Assembly (NCBI GenBank): GCA_005879255.1
Contig: VBKY01000037.1
Location: 1 to 43,694, forward strand
Source: Deltaproteobacteria bacterium
GTDB lineage: Bacteria; Desulfobacterota_B; Binatia; UBA9968
DNA: 43,694 bases
Direction: 5' to 3'
In this document: piece after piece, positions 1-7,528 of the stretch
Layout: each line of letters opens with the position of its first letter
Numbering within the stretch: position 1 is the first letter of the stretch
Notes under the pieces: model-generated
What the model was told of the DNA's origin: nothing
What the model saw: only the letters and a program-made list of their open reading frames with translations
Databases searched by the model: none
Position numbers and translations under genes: made by a program

Positions 1-1
1 G

Positions 2-334
2 GGGCGGCTTGGCAATTCCGGCATGTCCTGCTTCAACGTCGGCGACCATAACATTCTTCTCTGTGAGCGCGCGCCGAACGTCGATAAATCGTTTGCCGAG
101 GATTATAATGTTCACCATTCTTTCACAGTGAGTCCGGAAACGTTAGTGCAGGCGTGCAAGATTTTTCAAGAGCGGAAGATCCCCATCGACCGGCTTTATT
201 ACCGCGCCAAGGGTTTTTTCACGGGTAGAGAGCTTTATTTTTTCGATCCTAGCGGCAACCGTCTAGAGTTACGCGACCCGACCTGGAAAGCCGGCATGCC
301 AGAGCCCACATTCGAAGAAGTCGCACGTTCTTAA
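2..334 (+). CDS. VOC (glyoxalase/dioxygenase) family protein, 5' end outside window
   Basis: This is the C-terminal part of a vicinal-oxygen-chelate fold protein. The reading frame is open back to the window edge, so the ATG at 23 is probably internal. Visible hallmarks are the late strand ending in YFFDPSGNRLEL, where the Glu is the usual last metal ligand of these folds, and HHSFTVSPE, which opens a second beta-alpha-beta module with a candidate His ligand. VOC proteins include ring-cleavage dioxygenases, glyoxalases and resistance enzymes; the substrate cannot be told here. It converges on a second VOC gene across a perfect palindrome. Confidence 0.75.
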   Translation, partial: GRLGNSGMSCFNVGDHNILLCERAPNVDKSFAEDYNVHHSFTVSPETLVQACKIFQERKIPIDRLYYRAKGFFTGRELYFFDPSGNRLELRDPTWKAGMPEPTFEEVARS

Positions 335-391
335 CGCCCGGGGTAAGCTTCCGGACAGTCACGCACCTCCGACGAAGAATGAATCAGTGGT

Positions 392-425
392 CTCACCCTC
401 TCCCGCACACGCGGGAGAGGGTGAG
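392..425. repeat. Perfect palindrome between convergent genes
   Basis: Two 15-nt arms, CTCACCCTCTCCCGC (392-406) and its exact reverse complement (411-425), surround the loop ACAC. It lies between two convergent stop codons (334 and 445), so a transcript from either side would form a very stable hairpin. No T-run follows on either strand, so it is better described as a REP-like element, possibly protecting 3' ends or blocking read-through, than as a classical terminator. Confidence 0.8.
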
Positions 426-444
426 GGCCCCCACGGCATCCTCG

Positions 445-813
445 TCAAATCGGCCAGCCATGTTGCGACAGATCGATGGGATTGCCATCCGGATCATGCA
501 CCCGGTATTCGGCCTCGCGGTTCGGCGGCCGCTTATCGATCCCCGACGCGGCGCTGAGCTCTGCGCATGTCCCTCGCAGGCTCGCGACATCCTCGACCTC
601 GAAACCGAAATGATAGAGCCCGGGCTTTAACTTGTCTCCTTCTATCGCTCGCTCGGGCCCGATCGGGATGATCGCCAGGTTGATGTGGCCATCGGACAGA
701 TAAGTTGCGGTGCCGATCCCAGGAACAATTTTTAAACCGAAAGCCGTGGTATAAAAGCGCACCAGTTTCTCCACGTCTTCGGTGAGAATAGCAAGATGCC
801 GAATACGCGCCAT
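445..813 (-). CDS. VOC family protein (glyoxalase-like)
   Basis: A complete single-domain VOC protein of 122 residues. The start is ATG 813, preceded by GGAGAGG at good spacing; an in-frame TTG at 831 would place the ribosome site inside the gene. It begins MARIRHLAILTEDVEKLVRFY, where HLAI supplies the first His ligand. It continues with YHFGFEVEDV (second module) and ends with EYRVHDPDGNPIDLSQ, typical of the family's closing beta strand. Two modules of about 60 residues make one fold, which normally dimerises around a divalent metal. Substrate unknown. Confidence 0.8.
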   Translation of the reverse strand: MARIRHLAILTEDVEKLVRFYTTAFGLKIVPGIGTATYLSDGHINLAIIPIGPERAIEGDKLKPGLYHFGFEVEDVASLRGTCAELSAASGIDKRPPNREAEYRVHDPDGNPIDLSQHGWPI

Positions 814-855
814 CGTGACCTCTCCTTCCAAGGTTTAGACTTTTCGCCTGCACCT

Positions 856-885
856 ATCCTATGAAATAGAGAAGTCACCTGACAA
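856..885 (-). promoter_or_regulatory. Putative sigma-70-type promoter of the VOC gene
   Basis: On the minus strand TTGTCA (885-880) and TAGGAT (861-856) are 18 bp apart, about 45 bp before the ATG at 813. It is a sequence match only. Confidence 0.45.
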
Positions 886-1010
886 GGGGTCCGTTTGAGT
901 CAAGATCAAGGTTTCGCTTACGTCGTCAGATGAACGAACAGCGGATCTCCGATTGCGCGTCAATAAACGTAGTGGTATTTTTCCAATCGACAAGATACTG
1001 GGAGACAGCG

Positions 1011-1613
1011 ATGCCAAAACCAAAAATACCGGACCCTTGGAACCATCATGATTGGGATTCCAAAAAATACGTGAACGATTGGGCGGAGCGGCAGGATGAA
1101 CGGGAAGTCGAACGACAGCACATCTTCCAGTTGATTGCTGAAACCGTGCCTTACGATCAAGGCGCAAAGTTTAACCTGTTGGATCTCGGCGCCGGTTACG
1201 GCGCGTTGAGTCAGTTTCTCCTCAATCATTTCTCCCACGCCACCGCTTTATGTCAGGACGGTTCAGACGAGATGGTCAAGCTCGGCCGTCAGCGCATGGC
1301 CGGCCTCAAAGGCCGCGTGAAGTTTGTCCTCTGCGACTTCAGTAAGCCCGGTTGGAGCCGAAAGATCAAAGGGCCGTTTGGCGCAGTGGTTTCTTCGATC
1401 GCGATCCATAATGTCCGCGCGCCGGAAACTATTCGAGCCATCTATGGTGAAACCTTTTCATTGGTTAAAACCGGTGGCTGTTTTTTAAATTTCGACCGCA
1501 TGAGACCGTCTTTGAAAGAGCAGATGAAGTGGCTGGGTCAGGCGGGCTTTAGCAACGTGCAATGCTTATGGGACGGCGGCCGAAGAGCGCTCATCGGCGG
1601 GTTTAGGAAGTAG
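1011..1613 (+). CDS. Class I SAM-dependent methyltransferase
   Basis: A 200-residue cytoplasmic methyltransferase. The start ATG 1011 is chosen because GGAGA lies just upstream; an in-frame ATG at 930 has no ribosome site. Motif I of the Rossmann-type SAM-binding fold is NLLDLGAGYGALS, followed by the acidic strand-2 region (LCQDGSDEM) and a motif-III-like VLCDFS. The start and end of the chain (PDPWNHHDWDSKKYVNDW; LGQAGFSNVQCLWDGGRRALIGG) resemble small-molecule methyltransferases of the UbiE/type-11 kind. No neighbour suggests the acceptor. Confidence 0.75.
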   Translation: MPKPKIPDPWNHHDWDSKKYVNDWAERQDEREVERQHIFQLIAETVPYDQGAKFNLLDLGAGYGALSQFLLNHFSHATALCQDGSDEMVKLGRQRMAGLKGRVKFVLCDFSKPGWSRKIKGPFGAVVSSIAIHNVRAPETIRAIYGETFSLVKTGGCFLNFDRMRPSLKEQMKWLGQAGFSNVQCLWDGGRRALIGGFRK

Positions 1614-1737
1614 CCCGGGCCAACAATACCCGATCTCAGATTGTCAAATTGAACCAGCGACCACCGCTATCAACGGCACTCCTTAAGAAGAGTGAACGCC
1701 GAGCAATATAGGTCGTGCGGGCCGTTGAATCTGTACG

Positions 1738-3053
1738 TCAGTCAAACTGCTCGATCCCTTGGCGCTGCTGTTCGCCGCGCGATACTGGGGGTTTTCCGGC
1801 AATTGGGAAATGCAAAAGGAACGTCGCGCCGGCGCCCAATTCGCTTTCGACATTGACCGTACCACCATGACCCTTAACGATATTTTTCACGATATCGAGA
1901 CCTAGACCGCTGCCTTCAGTCGTGCTAGCTCCCTTGAGCCGGCGAAACTCGGAAAATAGCAAGGGCATCTCATCCTTCGAAATGCCAATGCCGGTGTCGC
2001 TCTCTTTGACGCAAACCTGGTCGCGGACAGCCTCGGTTGAAATCGTGATCTTGCCATTCGCCGCGGTGAATTTGATGGCATTGCTCATCAGATTCCAAAA
2101 CACGCGTTCAAGTTGAGCGGCGTCACCTGAGATCTCCGGGAGATTCGGATCCAATCGCAAATCGACGGTCAAATCATTACTCCACAAGTCCACCGTTTGT
2201 TGTCTCGCAACTTCGGTGATTATCGCGTTCAGTGCGACGGATGTCGCTAATTGTTGACTTTCACCCCCTTCTGCCTTCGATGCATCCAAGAAGCCCATGA
2301 TAAGCCTGAGGATGCGATCGACGTTTTCCTGGATGCGCTGCGCGGCTGTCACACTATATTCTTGCCCCGGAACATTCGCTAGGTTTAAACCAATGACTTC
2401 AGCGAAGCCTTTTATGACCGAAAGCGGGCTTTTGATATCGTGAGCCAGACCGGAAACTAGCCGGCGCCCGACAATTTGAGCTTGTTCGGCTTGGTCGGCT
2501 CTCCTCTTCTCGCTCTTCGCTTAGTGAGCCAAATAGGCGTACAGCATGGAAACACCGAACAAAAATGGAATTCTCACCAGCGTATCCGAATCGAGCCAAA
2601 GCTTTTCTTGCGACGAAAATGTCATGAAGGTAAAAACGATAGTGAAAAGCAAACATCCCAATATTGCTTGAGAACAGTTTCCCCGACTCCGGCGATGTAA
2701 AGGCAGAGAAAAAATAGCAGAAACAAATCCCAGGGGGACTCGCGATTGAGCCCGATCGCGAGCAAAATGAAAAAAATATCGCCGACAATGAGCAGGGAGT
2801 TGAAGTGCGTCGAAAGGATAATTGACTCGGGAAGCTTCTGCAGCACAAACGCAGTCAGCATCAAACCCGCGACCAGCGCTAGAACCAACGGGTCGTCATG
2901 GATCGACCCCCCGCTGAACAGAGAAAAATAGGAAGTTGCAATGGTGGCCAGCCACTGCAGCATCATAACGTTCTTTCGCCCATCCCCGGGAGATTCGTCA
3001 GCTAATGACGTAAACCATTCCCCAACCTGTCGCGCTTGATAACCGCTAAACAT
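1738..3053 (-). pseudogene. Membrane-bound sensor histidine kinase, broken by a frameshift and a stop codon
   Basis: Read through both lesions, this encodes about 439 residues. An N-terminal hydrophobic sensor with several membrane spans (up to RIPFLFGVSMLYAYLAH) is followed by a charged linker, an H-box (GLAHDIKSPLSVIKG), an N-box (NLMSNAIKFT), G1 (DTGIGIS) and G2 (GSGLGLDIVKNIV). The first lesion is at 2678-2680: one A appears lost from an AAA run, moving IAGVGE out of frame with the ensuing CSQAILGCLLF. The second is an in-frame TAA at 2521-2523, between the last membrane span and the linker. The intact catalytic half could still be made from GTG 2352, but without the H-box. No response regulator gene is adjacent. 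The lesions may be real decay or consensus errors. Confidence 0.8.
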
Positions 3054-3357
3054 GGACGCGGCGCCTTTTTTCTAATAGCGATCCAGATTGACAGAGGATG
3101 GCGCAGGAAGGCGCATGACTACAAGAAGCGTGTCTGAATGAAAGAAGGGCCTATGATTGACAGAATCGAACAAAGCGGAGATTGTTACAAATCGTATGAT
3201 TCTAGATCCCTCCTTCGGTTGGCAACCGACCAACAGCCGTAATCAAATGACGACTAGGCTAACTATTCTCGCAATCCGAGGCAAGGCTTTTAAAGCAACC
3301 TAGCCAAAATGCTACGTAACTCTCCTAAATTTGGTGAAACTCGATAGCGGCTAGGCT
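3054..3357. other. Gene-free stretch between the kinase and the cupin operon
   Basis: No credible reading frame was found. CTAGGCT occurs twice in direct orientation (3254-3260 and 3351-3357), and CCTAGCC (3299-3305) is the inverse of GGCTAGG (3349-3355). The last copies abut the -35 element of the cupin promoter, so they are candidate operator half-sites. This is a weak inference from short matches. Confidence 0.35.
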
Positions 3358-3386
3358 TTGACAAGCCCACTATGCGCCGATAGAGT
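3358..3386 (+). promoter_or_regulatory. Putative promoter of the cupin/EthD-like operon
   Basis: TTGACA (3358-3363) and TAGAGT (3381-3386) are 17 bp apart, about 70 bp before the cupin start. The -35 is a perfect consensus. Short inverted and direct repeats end right beside it. Confidence 0.5.
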
Positions 3387-3456
3387 CGAACCTCGTTCGG
3401 TCGCTGCGGCGCCAGCGCTCGCGCTTTATTGGCGGCAGATGAGAAAGGACCAGCAT

Positions 3457-3819
3457 ATGATCTTATCCAAGAACTCCGATGTTCGGGGCGTTATCGTAAA
3501 ATCGATCGAAGGCAAGCCGATGTACGGCGGCGAACTGCTCGTCAAACCGCTGATCAAAGGCGATGAAATGACTTTTCTGGAGATTTATTACACACCGGGC
3601 GTCGGCGCGCCGTTGCACGTTCACTCGCACGAGTCACTGGCCTACGTCGTCAAAGGGAAAGTAAAAATGACGGTCGGCGCTGAAGAGTATATTCTCGGCC
3701 CCGGTGACGTTTGCCGCCACCCAAAGGGAGTGCCCCACGGTGTCGAAGGGATCGAAGAATCCATCGTGGTGGAGATCAAATCTCCAGCGCCGGATATTAC
3801 AACTTTCTTGGGCATGTAA
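3457..3819 (+). CDS. Small single-domain cupin protein
   Basis: A 120-residue protein starting at ATG 3457, with AAAGGA upstream; the longer frame from 3358 begins inside the promoter and is rejected. Cupin motif 1 is visible as GAPLHVHSHESLAYVVKGKVKMTVG, with its two His, and motif 2 as LGPGDVCRHPKGVPHGVE. The conserved His/Glu positions indicate a single metal-binding beta-barrel. Such proteins act as dioxygenases, isomerases or sugar/aromatic-binding domains. The next gene begins 44 nt downstream and is probably co-transcribed. Function unknown. Confidence 0.8.
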   Translation: MILSKNSDVRGVIVKSIEGKPMYGGELLVKPLIKGDEMTFLEIYYTPGVGAPLHVHSHESLAYVVKGKVKMTVGAEEYILGPGDVCRHPKGVPHGVEGIEESIVVEIKSPAPDITTFLGM

Positions 3820-3863
3820 TTTCGGCCCGCTACACAGCGCGCAGTCACGAGGAGATCACGACG

Positions 3864-4217
3864 ATGACAGCCAAAGCGAAGTATCTGATGATTGCCAGCA
3901 TGGACGTCGATCACGAGCACGAAGCAATTTTTAATGAAGTCTATGACAAGGAACATATACCAAACCTGAACAAGGTGCCGGGCGTTCTGGGCGTTACGCG
4001 TTACAAGCGAGGCGCCCTGACCATGAATATTGGAGGGGAGAAAAAGACCATCGAAATCCCGAATGAACCAACATACACGGCGATTTACGAGCTCGAGAGT
4101 CCTGAGGTCCTAACCAGTCCCGCATGGGACAAAGCGATCGAAATGGGCCGCTGGCCTAGTCAGGTGAGACCCCACACAAAAAACCGTCGTCACGTCCTGC
4201 TGAAAATTATCGAGTAG
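3864..4217 (+). CDS. EthD/DUF4286-like dimeric alpha-beta barrel protein
   Basis: A 117-residue protein starting at ATG 3864 after GAGGAG (3849-3854). It opens YLMIASMDVDHEHEAIFNEVYDKEHIPNLNKVPGV, the pattern of ferredoxin-like dimeric barrels (EthD, DUF4286, stress-response A/B barrels). It continues with YTAIYELESPEVLTSPAWDKAIEMGRW, the second beta-alpha repeat. These small enzymes often act in catabolic clusters as monooxygenases, decarboxylases or isomerases. It sits directly behind a cupin under one promoter, which suggests joint work on a small organic substrate; the substrate is not identifiable. Confidence 0.65.
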   Translation: MTAKAKYLMIASMDVDHEHEAIFNEVYDKEHIPNLNKVPGVLGVTRYKRGALTMNIGGEKKTIEIPNEPTYTAIYELESPEVLTSPAWDKAIEMGRWPSQVRPHTKNRRHVLLKIIE

Positions 4218-4358
4218 CCATGGGGCCAGGCGCTCCAGCTAGCGTCGTCCTAAACAAGGAAGTGAAAGGATCTCGACTTGCTGCAAGATTCCCCGGTTCG
4301 GGTTGAAATGGCAGCTTGATTTGCCCACTCCCGACCGCTTTTTGAGACTCCCCCGCCG

Positions 4359-4823
4359 TTAAACAGGTCCGGCGTTGAGAACTTTCTTAAGCTCCTGCCC
4401 AATCGCGACAGCTTCAGCCGCCTTCACATGCTGCTCGAAGAGTGGGAACAGTTCCCGCTCTTCTTTGCGAATGTGGCGTTCGAGTAGATCGCCTAGATCG
4501 AAAATCAATTTCGCCAAGCCAGTGCCGTTTTCCAGCTGCGTGGCCGCTTGGCGGATCTGCTCGTGTTCGCTAAGCAGTTCGTCAATAACTCTGCTGCTCC
4601 CCGGCGCCGCATTACCGAGCAATGGAAACAGGACTTCCTCTTCGGCGCGAAAGTGCGCCACCAGATTGCTGGCGTAGAACGATAAGAATTCCTTCGCTCG
4701 CTCACGCAGCCCTGCAGCACCCATTGGTTTGATTTGGCCGAGCGCCTGCTTGCGGCAACGCAGCGCCAAGGCCAAACCGTGATGATGATCGTGAGACAGC
4801 GGGGTTAAACTAGGATGACGCAT
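4359..4823 (-). CDS. Hemerythrin HHE-domain protein
   Basis: A 154-residue all-helical protein beginning at ATG 4823 (MRHPSLTPLSHDHHHGL). The di-iron ligand pattern is clear: an early His cluster (HDHHHG), HFRAEEEVLFP, a middle EHEQ and HIRKEERELFP, the usual four helices. Such proteins bind O2 or NO or repair iron-sulfur clusters; they are cytoplasmic and act alone. The upstream ribosome site is weak. Its 5' flank is occupied by copy 1 of the 8-nt-minirepeat hairpin element, so the longer frame to 4880 is an artefact of that element. Confidence 0.8.
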   Translation of the reverse strand: MRHPSLTPLSHDHHHGLALALRCRKQALGQIKPMGAAGLRERAKEFLSFYASNLVAHFRAEEEVLFPLLGNAAPGSSRVIDELLSEHEQIRQAATQLENGTGLAKLIFDLGDLLERHIRKEERELFPLFEQHVKAAEAVAIGQELKKVLNAGPV

Positions 4824-4840
4824 GAGGCGAAAGCGACGGG

Positions 4841-4913
4841 ATACTGGAGTGTTGGAGTGCTGGGCCTCCCAACGCCCCATCCTTCCACTACTCCATCACT
4901 CCATAACTCCAAC
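4841..4913. repeat. Hairpin element built of 8-nt minirepeats, copy 1
   Basis: The right arm contains three consecutive 8-nt units, ACTACTCC, ATCACTCC and ATAACTCC (4887-4910). The left arm carries the inverse units GGAGTGTT and GGAGTGCT (about 4846-4861). The arms can pair imperfectly around a GC-rich middle. The same architecture recurs at 15822-15888. It contributes the last codons and stop of the CoA-transferase gene. Confidence 0.7.
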
Positions 4914-6092
4914 TGCTTCGGATCACTCCGTGGTCGCGCAGTGAAGCGATCGCGACACCATCGTAGCCCAACGAGGTTAGAATCTCTTCCGTATGTTCTC
5001 CCAATACCGGCGGCGGCCGGTCGATGCTTGGCGGAGTGCGGCTCATGTCGACGGCGTTGCCGACCAATTTCATTTTACCCATCTTCGGATGCTCGATTTC
5101 AATAGGAAAATCATACTCGCGCACCTGCGGATCAGCGAATACTTCATCAAGCGTGTTGATTGGCGCGGCCGGAACATCCTTTTCTGTCAACCGGCGGAGC
5201 CAATCATCGCGACCGCCGCTACGAAAGATCGGCTGCAATTCTTCGACCAGAGCATCGTAATTTTCCACCCTTACTTTGCGATTATTAAAGCGGGCATCTT
5301 GGGCCCATTCCGGCTTGCCAACGACGTCAAAGAGGCCCAGCCAAAACTTGTCGGGCGATGACATATGCAGAACGAAGGGCAATCCGTCTCGATCCTCAAA
5401 AGCAAACACACCGGCCGTCGTCGTGCGATGTTTGCGCCTTGGCACATGCCCGGTCTCGAAGTAGCGCGCGGCATTTTCGCTGACGAAAGATACTGAGGCG
5501 CGTAGTAAGGAAGTCTCAACATGTTGTCCATCGCCGGTGAGCATACGGTTCATCAGAGCGCCCAAAACGCCATAGCAAGCGTACATGCCGGTCAAATGAT
5601 CGGAAAATGAAATCCTCATCCCTTGCGGCTTTCCGGGGTCTGTCAACAAACTTAAGAGTCCGCTGCGTGCTTGGCCAACCGTATCGTATCCGGGCATATC
5701 GCGGTATGGTCCCCGGGGGCCGAATCCTGAAATCGAACAGTAGACTATTTTGGGATTGAGCTTCCTGATGTCATCGTATCCTAGACCGCGCTTTCCATAA
5801 CCCCGGGGCGAAAATTTTGAATCAGCACGTCGGCTCTGGATGCAAGTTTACGGGCGATCTCGGTCGCCTCATCGGTGCGCAGATCGAGCGTGATGCTTTG
5901 CTTGTTGCGGTTTAAACTGCAGAACGTCGCCGAGTAATTTCGTTCGCCCCAGCCGCGAAAAGGATCACCTCGTTTGGGCTCTTCGATTTTGATTACTTCT
6001 GCCCCCATGTCCGCCAACAGCTGCGCAGCAAAGGGGCCGGTCACGTAACTTGCCGCTTCTACGACTTTGATTCCTGCTAGTGCACCGCTCAT
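4888..6092 (-). pseudogene. CaiB/BaiF family CoA-transferase (class III) with a one-base frameshift
   Basis: The full length of about 401 residues matches the family. The N-terminal part (5781-6092) starts MSGALAGIKVVEAASYVTGP and runs through ADMGAEVIKIEEPKRGD to NFRPGVME. The C-terminal part continues in another frame with KRGLGYDDIRKLNPKIVYCSISGFGPRGPY and is recognised from MPGYDTVGQ (5697) onward. Restoring one A in the AAA run at 5792-5794 rejoins them. The predicted catalytic Asp, which forms acyl anhydrides, is in FSDHLTG. These enzymes swap CoA between carboxylic acids. The final residues (SSWSYGVME) and the stop codon are encoded by repeat copy 1. The frameshift may be real or a sequencing error. 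Confidence 0.85.
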
Positions 6093-6130
6093 TGGATTAT
6101 CGTATCTCCGCGAATAACGGGTTGTGCGTA

Positions 6131-6160
6131 TCTCCTAGCGTTGGAACGCGCACTAAGTCA
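6131..6160 (-). promoter_or_regulatory. Weak candidate promoter of the CoA-transferase gene
   Basis: On the minus strand TTGACT (6160-6155) and TAGGAG (6136-6131) are 18 bp apart, about 40 bp before the ATG at 6092. The -10 match is poor. Confidence 0.3.
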
Positions 6161-6237
6161 AGGCCGTGGCAAAAATGGGAAATTTCCACCGCGGGCTATT
6201 GCACCGAAGTAAGGGACGAATTGGCGCCCCGTGTCGA

Positions 6238-6255
6238 CCGGACTCCATAGTCCGG
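6238..6255. repeat. Short perfect hairpin downstream of the excisionase-like gene
   Basis: CCGGACT (6238-6244) and AGTCCGG (6249-6255) pair perfectly around a 4-nt loop. It lies between the end of the small DNA-binding gene (6310) and the CoA-transferase start. A terminator role is possible, but there is no T-run on the minus strand. Confidence 0.5.
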
Positions 6256-6309
6256 CCGGCATATTTTGGTGAGCTGGAAATTTAGCTAGTCTACTGGAGA
6301 ATCGGCAGA

Positions 6310-6513
6310 TTAACGTTCTTCCGTATGCATCTTGCCTGGCGGCGGCGTAGTTCCTTGAGGCGAAACCATGGCGAGAATCTCGCTCCGACTAAAGCGCCAG
6401 CCGCCGCCGAATTTGCGCCCCGGGATGGACCCCTCTTTGACGAGCTTGTAAACCGTCCGCGGGTGGATTTGCAACAGCTCTGCAACTTCACTAGCCGTCA
6501 GAATTTCATCCAT
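6310..6513 (-). CDS. Excisionase/MerR-type helix-turn-helix protein
   Basis: A 67-residue DNA-binding protein. The start ATG 6513 has a strong AGGAGG (6521-6526 on the plus strand). It consists of one winged-helix domain of the excisionase family: EILTASEVAELLQIHPRTVYKLVKEGSIPGRKFGGGWRFSRSEI, with the recognition helix around RTVYKLVKEG and the wing around GGGWRF. A proline-rich, charged tail follows. No integrase or transposase is near, so it is more likely a small regulator than a phage excisionase. Its upstream region forms a nested inverted repeat that could be its own operator. Confidence 0.8.
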   Translation of the reverse strand: MDEILTASEVAELLQIHPRTVYKLVKEGSIPGRKFGGGWRFSRSEILAMVSPQGTTPPPGKMHTEER

Positions 6514-6526
6514 CAGTGATCCTCCT

Positions 6527-6814
6527 GCATGTCGCTAACTCTTTGGCCCGAGATAGGCAGGTTTCATGCCATTAATGGGAGCGAGCCGGAACCTGCCAAA
6601 AAGCGACAAAAATTGGAATTTCGGACAGACATTCGCAGGAAAGTCCTACAGAGAAGTGCAGGAAAAACGAAAACTGGCACAAGCTGAAACAATTCTGTAA
6701 ATCCCTCGAACGATCTGTCAGTGGGAGTTATTGTGGTTTTCGAATGACTGCGTTGATTAGCAATGCCACGCGGAGGCAAAAATTTGGCACCACCTGGTTA
6801 CTTCCTGAAGCTTT
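6527..6814. other. Gene-free stretch before the excisionase-like gene, with a nested inverted repeat
   Basis: Two pairs of arms nest in one structure. TGTCGCT (6530-6536) pairs with AGCGACA (6602-6608), and GGCAGGTT (6556-6563) pairs with AACCTGCC (6590-6597). The outer arm begins a few bases before the ribosome site of the helix-turn-helix gene, so it is either a leader RNA hairpin or a regulator-binding region. The remaining bases to 6814 show no open frame or recognisable element. Confidence 0.5.
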
Positions 6815-7528
6815 CTAGGCCCCGAGATAGGCTTCGATCACCTTGGGATTGTTGAGCAGCTCCGAGCTGGGGCCGGACAGCACTATCTCGCCGCTTTCCA
6901 TGACGTAAGCATAATGAGCAACTCTTAGCGCTTGGCGCACGTTCTGCTCGACCAAAAAGATCGTCAACCCCTGCTCATTCAGTTGCCGCAAGGTTTTAAA
7001 AATTTCCTGCACCAGGAGCGGCGCCAATCCCATCGAAGGCTCATCTAACAGCAGCAGGCGGGGCCGGGCCATGAGCGCTCGGGCAATCGCCAACATTTGC
7101 TGCTCGCCGCCGGAAAGATTGCCCGCTGCGCCGTCGAGCCGCTCCTTAAGGCGTGGAAACAGCATCAACGTATTTTCTAAATCCGCTGCGATTTCTTCTC
7201 GTCGCTGGCGTCGATAAGCTCCCAATAACAAATTTTCTTTGACTGTCAGCGTCGTCAGAATTTCCCGGCCCTCGGGAACCTGTACAAGACCGCGGGCATG
7301 GATTCGGTGTGGCGGTAGATTTCGCAATTCCGCGCCATCGAAAATGATCGAACCCGCGCTCGCTCGGAGCAAGCCGGAGAGCGCCAATAATGTGGAGGAT
7401 TTACCTGCGCCATTGGCCCCAAGCAAGGTCGTGATCTGACCCTGGTGAAGGCTCAGATCAATGCCCTTCACAGCTTCGATTGCGTCGTAGTGGACCCGCA
7501 GTCCCGAAACGACGAGAAAATTGCTCAT
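6815..7528 (-). CDS. livF: Branched-chain amino-acid-type ABC transporter, ATP-binding protein LivF
   Basis: A 237-residue ATPase of the LivF class, one of two cytoplasmic ATPases energising a Liv-type importer. Walker A is GANGAGKSS, the ABC signature is LSGGEQQMLAIARALMA, and Walker B is LLLLDEPSMGLAP followed by the catalytic Glu. The ORPHAN-free C-terminus (VMESGEIVLSGPSSELLNNPKVIEAYLG) is typical of LivF. The start codon overlaps the livG stop by 4 nt, so translation is probably coupled. It ends the operon. Substrates of this family also include small amides, urea and aromatic acids. Confidence 0.9.
   Translation of the reverse strand: MSNFLVVSGLRVHYDAIEAVKGIDLSLHQGQITTLLGANGAGKSSTLLALSGLLRASAGSIIFDGAELRNLPPHRIHARGLVQVPEGREILTTLTVKENLLLGAYRRQRREEIAADLENTLMLFPRLKERLDGAAGNLSGGEQQMLAIARALMARPRLLLLDEPSMGLAPLLVQEIFKTLRQLNEQGLTIFLVEQNVRQALRVAHYAYVMESGEIVLSGPSSELLNNPKVIEAYLGA

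Noticed and set aside
379..630. Plus-strand frame over the palindrome and VOC gene
   Set aside because: It lies opposite a clear VOC gene and begins inside the palindrome.
2399..2848. Alternative minus-strand frame inside the kinase
   Set aside because: It is a shadow frame; the residues matching a histidine kinase lie in the other two frames.
4887..4910. CRISPR-like array
   Set aside because: Units of 8 nt without spacers, in an inverted arrangement, do not fit a CRISPR array.
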